From Conus ventricosus (taxonomy: Eukaryota > Mollusca > Gastropoda > Neogastropoda > Conidae), in the NCBI GenBank assembly GCA_018398815.1, contig CM031600.1, positions 56,108,188 through 56,172,187 on the forward strand: a DNA stretch of 64,000 bases, read 5' to 3'. Each line of letters begins with the position of its first letter. Positions within the stretch are counted from its first letter, which is position 1. Below the pieces are notes generated by a model. It was not told the origin of the DNA and did no database searches. It worked only from the letters and a program-made list of their open reading frames with translations. This document shows positions 60,658 through 64,000 of this stretch, in pieces. Made by a program: the position numbers and the translations under genes.

Positions 60658-62868
60658 GCACACGCACGTGTGAATAGTTGTCCTAAAGACATTTGAAGAT
60701 CTTATTCTTGATTACCCGGATTTTCCTCTCCAAATATGTGCTCCTTGTCTTTCTCCAGCATTCGTACAAAGCAGATGCCGCCAATAATAAGCAGTTTCAT
60801 CTTTACTGGGAAATCTGGTTTTCCACATGATATGAAGTCTTCTTGTGGCACTTGGAAGCTTAGCTTTTCCCTTCATGGCCTCCTACTCCATCCTTTTCAT
60901 CAAATTTATAGCCTAATATTCCCATCCTCATCACCAAAAGAATGTCTTTTATGTCTGCATTGCAATGCTTTGTTTCTGTGTTCAGCCAGGGTTTCAGAAA
61001 TGGGCAGATCCCAACCTGTTTCTGCCGATGGATGATAGTGAGATGGCAGACGTAGAGATTAGCAATGTTGTTTTCGAATATGTGCGACCAGAGCTCATCA
61101 GTCTCTTCATTTTCAACACGTGAGTAAGCTGTATGTAGAATGATGAAGGGCTGTTTACATGCTTTTGTTTTCTTCTGTTGCCTAGTTCTTCAAAGTGTTA
61201 TATTATGAAGTTCATTACAATTTAAGAGTAACATTTCTGCTGAGTCAGATGCATCCAGTTTCTTGCTCAGAAACATTTTTGTCTCCTGTACTTTTTTTTT
61301 TTGAGGGGGGGGAGGGGGGGGGGTACTATGGAGTCAAATTTTATTGGTTTAGCAAACACTTATGAAAACCAGATTCAAAACGTTTAGAGCTGGGTTTATT
61401 TTGTGATTCTTGAGGGACACAATTTCACAGCCAACCTACAGAGTATGCCAGACCAGATTTGCATAACATAATCATTGAGAAAGGTAGGTTTATCTGATGT
61501 GAATGTCGATAGTTGCTGAAAGTAAACATATTTGAAGTGCAGACTGCCTGCTTGTAGTCCAAATCTACCACTGAGGATGATTTACTAATCGTTAGTCTCC
61601 TGTACTTTTGGTATGGATCTCTGTCCCTCCTGCCTGCTTTTCATGTGTCAATTTTTCAGGGTCCCCCAATTTCAGTTATCAGCACATAGAATAGAACATA
61701 CTTGAACACTTGTTTTTATTGTAAAAGAATGATTCTGAGTTGTTTCATTTTTTAAAAATCGTTTGTTTAGCCTTTCTTGTTGTTTTTTTTAGCCTTAGAT
61801 ATTACTAACAGTGCTTTTCATTGGTTCTCTCATCTTACGAGCCACAGCCAGATTGCTTTTATCCATGATAGCAAATCCGGCCTTTCTGGGATATACTGCT
61901 GGGATTAGAATTAAGGCCAGTTTTATTTGTCGTGTGTATGTTTATCAGGCATCATGTAATTTAGTTCCTTATTATTATTTTGCTAATGATGCATAGTCGC
62001 AGAAATCTTCTTAACCTAGCCATGTCAATGATTTGGTCCAGTCAGTGCAAGATATCATTATTGAAGTTAAGTCCTTGATAACATTCACTCATTTGAAGAA
62101 TGACAAGATAGAAGCAGTAATCATGTCTGCACTAAGAAGATCCATGTCCACTTGGTATGTCTGTCAGCAGGCTTAACACTGATGCAGAAATGTAGGAAAT
62201 GCCCATTTTGAATGTGCCAGCGTTACAAGAACTGTGATCACAATCACTAGCTTGTAGCCATCATTTGTCTGTGAGTGCAGTGACTGACAGGGTGGTGGGT
62301 ATTCGGTTGCCAACAGGATTCCATTTGGCTGCAGTTTGGACTCATTGGTCATGTATAATTGATGCAAATGAATCACCTAGCTGACTGAAGTGTGTTGGAA
62401 CACACCTTTAAAACAATCCAAAATATGATTACAGAAGAACACAAGATGCAAGTAACTTTTATTCTAAAATACAATACAGAAGAGACAAGCAAATTTTGAC
62501 AAATGTGTGTTTAGATGCAGTGGACTACAAATAGTTTTATTTCCTTTTGATTGTTAATGCCTTATGCAAGAGACTAGAAATATTTATTTTCCCATAGCTA
62601 GTAAGTCTTTGTACAACCTAAACATTTCCACACAGCCTACAAATTTTGTACAATAGACTAAAAAATGTATAGGCTAAAAAATGTTTTTCAGTTTTTATTT
62701 TGGCGAGTTAGGATATATTTCTGTGTTCTTCAGAAGATTTTTTTATATTTAAATTAAACCCCCAAGTCCCAAAACTAAATTTCCGGTTTTTTGCAGAGGC
62801 ACAAACGCTCCACCCCAGTGTATCGATCCTGAAAGACATTTTACCACCAGGTTTGACCTGGTTCTTAG
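35258..62868 (+). CDS. EIF2B2: Translation initiation factor eIF2B subunit beta (13 exons, whole gene span)
   Basis: eIF2B is the guanine-nucleotide exchange factor that reloads eIF2 with GTP. The beta subunit belongs to the regulatory alpha/beta/delta subcomplex in the cytosol. Thirteen exons in order give about 350 codons, close to the usual ~350 residues of animal eIF2B-beta. Diagnostic segments are 'VLRRMIAHNRWTSAQDLMDL', 'ANMVRRVLRIIREEFG', 'QALEHIHADETILTFGHSKT', 'ARKRKFQVIVSEGEPF', 'VNKVIIGAHSIMAEGG' and 'VFEYVRPELISLFIFNT'; the last four are the Rossmann-like family core. Introns use GT-AG with compatible phases. Frames break by one base in exons 1, 3, 7 and 10 and by several small changes in exon 13. 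In each of the first four, one missing base restores both reading and length. Either assembly error or recent inactivation explains this. Start chosen at 35258 because MPG matches the vertebrate N-terminus; the alternative is 35287. Confidence 0.93.
35327..39554 (+). other. EIF2B2 intron 1
   Basis: About 4.2 kb. Contains (TG)n at 35796-35882, G runs at 37096-37105 and 37150-37166, (CA)n at 37418-37482, (CT)n-(CA)n at 38078-38219 and poly(T) at 39043-39066. No other gene recognised. Confidence 0.7.
39555..39641 (+). CDS. EIF2B2: EIF2B2 exon 2
   Basis: Encodes 'KDMGSYEMVKRTIDVLRRMI' and 'AHNRWTSAQ', the second N-terminal helix region. Acceptor TTTTGTACAG gives a start at 39555. The phase of exon 1 fits better with the AG five bases later (start 39560), so the exact acceptor is open. 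Donor GTAAGT at 39642. Confidence 0.88.
39798..39810 (+). repeat. Left 13-bp target-site duplication
   Basis: AAGTCCTCCAGCT is repeated exactly at 45760-45772 and brackets the I/Nimb-like element. Confidence 0.88.
40545..41852 (+). pseudogene. Retrotransposon ORF1 (nucleic-acid-binding gag-like protein), frameshifted
   Basis: Begins near ATG 40545. At 40564-40584 the frame used downstream encodes PPKKKRK, a classic basic nuclear-import signal, followed by an acidic Ser/Asp run 'DSDSDSDTE'. An RRM-like region 'GSFLIQCKSQKQSEQLLKAT' follows, then zinc knuckles: 'CFRCQKFGHVRDRC' (CX2CX4HX4C), 'CGICCKATHDGPC' and, after a frame change near 41230, 'CANCGGDHPSSSRNC'. Frame changes lie near 40555, 41030-41060 and 41230. 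The role in the family is to bind the element RNA for retrotransposition. Confidence 0.8.
41882..45571 (+). pseudogene. Retrotransposon ORF2: AP endonuclease, reverse transcriptase, RNase H; frameshifted
   Basis: Starts ATG at 41882 ('MDSTIFHWNIRGL', the WNIRG opening of the AP-endonuclease fold; then 'VALQETQ', 'LLGDFNGHNPLWG' and 'GSDHFPV'). RT follows with 'SSPGMDEIHYQLLKHLP', 'NYRPIALTSCVCKLMEKMVN', 'KEQCGFRKHRTTIDHLIRLE', 'IFFDLEKAYDTTW' and the catalytic 'LLIVDDFAVYA' at about 43866-43898. RNase H is complete in its key residues: 'FTDGSKSEDG', 'YSAELTAL', 'LSDSLSAL' and 'WVPGHVGIGGNEMVDRLAK'. A C-terminal 'HVLLECWDL' matches the usual zinc-finger-like tail. Frame changes occur near 42140, 42920, 43400, 43750-43870 and 44750, so the ORF as written is not translatable. 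Stop at 45569-45571. Confidence 0.88.
45760..45772 (+). repeat. Right 13-bp target-site duplication
   Basis: Second exact copy of AAGTCCTCCAGCT, followed by A-rich host intron sequence. Confidence 0.88.
45773..46742 (+). other. EIF2B2 intron 2, right part
   Basis: AT-rich intron sequence after the retrotransposon. Nothing further recognised. Confidence 0.6.
46743..46858 (+). CDS. EIF2B2: EIF2B2 exon 3 (one-base frameshift)
   Basis: First half reads 'DLMDLVREEGKRLSKQTHLK', second half 'CVANMVRRVLRIIREEFG' in a frame one base earlier. Alignment length to animal eIF2B-beta is exact if a single base is missing near 46803-46807. Acceptor TTTTAAG at 46742, donor GTAAGT at 46859. Confidence 0.88.
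46859..50732 (+). other. EIF2B2 intron 3
   Basis: About 3.9 kb with dispersed repeat B copy 2 (47307-47545). A stretch at 50290-50325 contains, on the minus strand, GTGGGTTCAAATCTCC, which resembles a tRNA B box and could be a SINE trace. A protein-like start at 48567 (TTGCAG then an open frame) does not fit the eIF2B series and is not called. Confidence 0.6.
47307..47545 (+). repeat. Dispersed repeat family B, copy 2
   Basis: Same ordered blocks as 34820-35062, including TTCACTAGCTGC and ATTTGTATTGCCTGCTCC, with a different A-rich insert at 47385-47420. Confidence 0.8.
50733..50787 (+). CDS. EIF2B2: EIF2B2 exon 4
   Basis: Encodes 'AIEEENKKDQSLATDGDS', a charged linker after the N-terminal helices. 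Acceptor TTATTTCAG, donor GTGAGT. It enters in phase 2 and leaves in phase 0. It is weakly conserved, so support comes mainly from phase and position. Confidence 0.75.
51019..52617 (-). mobile_element. Tc1/mariner-type DNA transposon with TIRs and TA ends
   Basis: The left end TACTGCCCAACA and right end TGTTGGGCAGTA are inverted repeats, continuing with (GG/AC)TTAAGGACC on each side (TIR about 27 bp with a few mismatches). TA at 51019-51020 and 52616-52617 is the expected duplicated target. It carries one transposase gene on the minus strand. Total about 1.6 kb is the normal size. Confidence 0.9.
51239..52252 (-). pseudogene. Tc1-family transposase (DD34E), frame-disrupted
   Basis: Start chosen at 52252, 'MPARQRLNADERGMALAWLQ', a helix-turn-helix region with 'GIGLREIGRRLEVSHSVIHR'. 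A second HTH follows ('VSSQTIRRRLREQGLRSRRP'). The first catalytic Asp lies in 'WVLFTDESRF' at about 51790-51820 but in a different frame from the long ORF, and the next segment ('WRRVGERFLDA') is in a third frame, so the ORF is broken across about 51715-51830. The second Asp is in 'YQHDNAPAHRARVV' and the Glu in 'SPDLNPIEHMWD', separated by 34 residues, as in Tc1. The C-terminus 'RCQDCIAENGGHTRY' is intact. As written the protein would lack its first catalytic residue. Confidence 0.9.
53043..53144 (+). repeat. Direct duplication of about 51 bp
   Basis: AGCATTGGTGACAAAGCAGA and TTTCACTGCAGCTT blocks occur twice, at 53045 and 53096, with a few differences. Confidence 0.85.
53205..53261 (+). 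CDS. EIF2B2: EIF2B2 exon 5
   Basis: Nineteen codons, 'ALERVPSASDYKQPCPKLK', both phases 0. It corresponds to the variable linker before the family core. Acceptor CTTAAG, donor GTGAGT. Confidence 0.75.
53262..54461 (+). other. EIF2B2 intron 5
   Basis: (CA)n at 53409-53508 and CA/CATGCA repeats at 53786-53996; G run of about 27 at 54354-54381. No gene. Confidence 0.75.
54462..54511 (+). CDS. EIF2B2: EIF2B2 exon 6
   Basis: 'GAVFESIGELLQEVDG' plus two bases. Matches the helix that precedes the ENIA.QALEHIH block. Acceptor ATGACCAG, donor GTACGT. Confidence 0.88.
54512..54858 (+). other. EIF2B2 intron 6
   Basis: Short 347-base intron, AT-rich, no repeats recognised. Confidence 0.8.
54859..54954 (+). 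CDS. EIF2B2: EIF2B2 exon 7 (one-base frameshift)
   Basis: Opens with 'VENIAS' and continues, one base earlier, with 'QALEHIHADETILTFGHSKT' and 'VEAFLK', the strongly conserved entry to the Rossmann-like domain. The missing base falls in GCCAGCAAGCC near 54874-54878. Acceptor GGTTTCAG, donor GTAGTG. Confidence 0.92.
54955..57407 (+). other. EIF2B2 intron 7
   Basis: 2.45 kb. The first half is the 46-bp minisatellite (54980-56170). The rest is AT-rich unique sequence. Confidence 0.8.
54980..56170 (+). repeat. 46-bp minisatellite, about 25 copies, beside the exon 7 donor
   Basis: Unit landmarks are TTACACCAGCTGCGATATTC, ATTAGCCCTGAAAGTCTGTA and TTTAAA at a 46-base period. A subset of copies has GACATCAGCCATGATATCCA and TGCAGCCC, giving a mixed higher-order pattern. 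The first degenerate unit starts about 25 bases after the exon 7 donor, and divergence between copies (10-20% by eye) is higher than in the 48- and 50-bp arrays. Confidence 0.92.
57408..57467 (+). CDS. EIF2B2: EIF2B2 exon 8
   Basis: Twenty codons, 'NAARKRKFQVIVSEGEPFFN', phase 0 at both ends. It covers the conserved ARKRKF.VIV strand. Acceptor TTATGTTGCAG, donor GTAAGA. Confidence 0.95.
57468..57922 (+). other. EIF2B2 intron 8
   Basis: 455 bases, AT-rich, nothing else seen. Confidence 0.8.
57923..58056 (+). CDS. EIF2B2: EIF2B2 exon 9
   Basis: 44 codons plus two bases: 'GHHLAKNLADLEINVTIIPD', 'THVYAMMRKVNKVIIGAHSI', 'MAEG'. This is the central family signature (V.KVIIG....ANG type). Acceptor GTTTTTTCAG, donor GTAGGG. 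Confidence 0.96.
58057..59232 (+). other. EIF2B2 intron 9
   Basis: Holds two G runs, about 58628-58660 and 58987-59024. The short ORFs are not gene-like. Confidence 0.7.
59233..59292 (+). CDS. EIF2B2: EIF2B2 exon 10 (frameshifted)
   Basis: Reads 'CGIYNVAQAA' then, with one base missing near 59275, 'DHKVP', matching the G.....A.AAK.H..P segment of the family. Acceptor choice (TCTAAAG) is the best fit to phase 2 of exon 9 but leaves the exon one residue short of the vertebrate length, so the left edge is uncertain. Donor GTAAGT. Confidence 0.68.
59293..60171 (+). other. EIF2B2 intron 10
   Basis: Contains a G run at about 59479-59511. No gene. Confidence 0.75.
60172..60231 (+). CDS. EIF2B2: EIF2B2 exon 11
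   Basis: Twenty codons, 'LFVCASTYKLCPGQFRSETQ', phase 0 at both ends. Equivalent of the P.(I/V)VCAP..KL.P segment. Acceptor ATGCTTTCAG, donor GTGATT. Confidence 0.93.
60232..60985 (+). other. EIF2B2 intron 11
   Basis: (TG)n microsatellite at 60599-60654; otherwise no feature. Confidence 0.8.
60986..61119 (+). CDS. EIF2B2: EIF2B2 exon 12
   Basis: 44 codons plus two bases: 'FQKWADPNLFLPMDDSEMAD', 'VEISNVVFEYVRPELISLFI', 'FN'. The VF.YV.PELI.LFI motif is characteristic of the C-terminal part of the beta subunit. Acceptor TGTGTTCAG, donor GTGAGT. Confidence 0.95.
61120..62796 (+). other. EIF2B2 intron 12
   Basis: 1.7 kb with a T-G rich patch at 61291-61323. No other gene supported. Confidence 0.75.
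62797..62868 (+). CDS. EIF2B2: EIF2B2 exon 13 (terminal, several small indels)
   Basis: Acceptor TTTTTTGCAG gives 'GTNAPP', the GGNAP signature of the last exon. The rest matches the expected tail only when read across changing frames: 'YR', 'LKDIYH' and 'DDLVL' followed by TAG at 62866-62868, just like the short C-terminal end of animal eIF2B-beta. An extra T at 62838-62842 and other one-base changes lie in between. Quality falls from here on. Confidence 0.75.
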
Positions 62869-64000
62869 GACTGGCTGTTGGGGGATCATTTTGGAAGTGT
62901 GATTAGGAAGGAATGGGTGGGTGGTTTAAAACTGGCTGAAAAAAAGGGGCTTTTTAAAGGGAAACCCCAAAGGAGGGGGTTTGGACAGGAAATGGTTGAA
63001 TCCCCAAATTGTTGTGTTGAATTCAAAAGGTTTGTTTGTCATGTGCTGTTACATTTTAACTGGTTATTTTGAAAAGATTGGGGGGGAAAAGTGGAAAAAA
63101 GAGAAACCCTTCATAATTTAAAAAAAAAGTGTGGTGTCGGTTGGTGTGAAAACCCAAACATGATTTTTTTTAGTGTGTTTCCATTTATTTTTCCCAAAAA
63201 TGGTCTTTTATTCCTACCAACTTCCTTTTTTGTTAATTTAAAATATTGTTAGCAAATGCTTGAAAAAATTTAAACTTTTTTAATCCTTTTTGGATTGTTA
63301 AAATTTTTAAGCTTTGCTGCAAGGGTAAATTTGCTTAAAACAGCTCTGAAAAATCAATTGAAAATTTTCCTTTTTCATAACTTTTTAACTTGGCAACACT
63401 TTTTCCACCCACACAACACAAACACACACCAGAGCAAAAAAAAAGGGGGGGGCAAAAAAAAATTTCTTTTTTTGATCCCTGCCCCATACAGGGTTAGTCT
63501 CTTTGCATATATGCAAACACTTGTCACGACCGCCCCCTGGGGTCGGCCCCGCAGGATCGGTTTTTAGGGGGGAAGTAAAGGGGGAGTGCCCGAATCACAC
63601 GCTCGCGAAAACCACCAATAAGTTTTACGATAAAACCCCCCCTTTTTATTCACCCAGAAAAAAAAACTTCCCCCAACCCCGAAAAAAAACATGCACGATA
63701 CAATAAAGCCTCCAACGCACAAAACTTGCAAAATTAAGGATCAAGCCTCAAGCACAAAAACAGGCACAATCCGATAAGCACTCCAAAGCGCACAAACCCA
63801 AAATTCACAATTAAACACCCCCCCAAACCCACAACATGCACGATTATAAAAATTTTCGCCAAAAGACGTCACGATAAACAATTACAGCTTTCCCAGCACA
63901 TATGCCCTTTTTCAAGTTATAAAGGAATTTTTTCCCGGTATCAACCTTTCTCACCCTTTGGGTCGCCCAAACCCCTCCCCCTTGTAAAGTCCGGCAGGGG
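62869..64000. other. Low-quality-looking sequence, no gene
   Basis: Very frequent short homopolymers (GGGG, AAAAAA, TTTT, CCCC) in otherwise unremarkable sequence, and no clean ORF or poly(A) signal placed as expected for EIF2B2. A word similar to TGCACGAT(A/T) recurs at 63690, 63770 and 63837 within 200 bases, suggesting a degenerate repeat. Confidence 0.5.

Overview
The window is animal nuclear DNA, most likely from a mollusc or another lophotrochozoan. This is inferred from metazoan-type introns, the elements present (Penelope-like, R2/HERO-like, I/Nimb-like and Tc1-like), and very dense (CA)n/(CT)n microsatellites and minisatellites. No species can be named from sequence alone. There is no prokaryotic gene organisation, no rRNA or tRNA that I can support, and no CRISPR.

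Two host genes are visible, both on the + strand. (1) At 20213-21372 there is one large exon of a scaffold-type protein. It begins inside what looks like the last strand of a PDZ domain and continues into a Ser/Pro-rich, mostly disordered tail. Its other exons are outside the window or not recognisable. (2) At 35258-62868 lies a complete 13-exon gene for the beta subunit of translation initiation factor eIF2B (EIF2B2), about 350 codons over about 27.6 kb. Splice sites and phases agree almost everywhere, but several exons carry one-base deletions that break the frame, so either the assembly is indel-prone or the gene is decaying.

Layout. 1-13 kb: repeat-rich DNA holding a Penelope-like fragment, inverted repeats with a hammerhead-like core, a 1-kb pyrimidine tract, a 48-bp minisatellite inside a non-LTR reverse transcriptase (RT) fragment, and many microsatellites. 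13.2-20.2 kb: a broken R2/HERO-like retroelement runs straight into a 50-bp satellite. The same satellite recurs in the opposite orientation at 17.9-20.2 kb, and its last copy supplies the 3' splice site of the PDZ-gene exon. 21-35 kb: intron or intergenic DNA with microsatellites, a perfect 29-bp palindrome and dispersed repeats. 35-63 kb: EIF2B2, whose introns hold an I/Nimb-like retrotransposon flanked by a 13-bp target-site duplication (intron 2), a Tc1-type DD34E transposon with terminal inverted repeats and TA ends (intron 4), and a 46-bp minisatellite starting next to the exon 7 donor (intron 7). From about 62.9 kb to the end the sequence has the homopolymer-rich look of poor-quality assembly.

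The two host genes have no evident functional link. The strongest theme is tandem repeats growing out of functional sequence: one from retroelement coding DNA, one overlapping a splice acceptor and one beside a splice donor.
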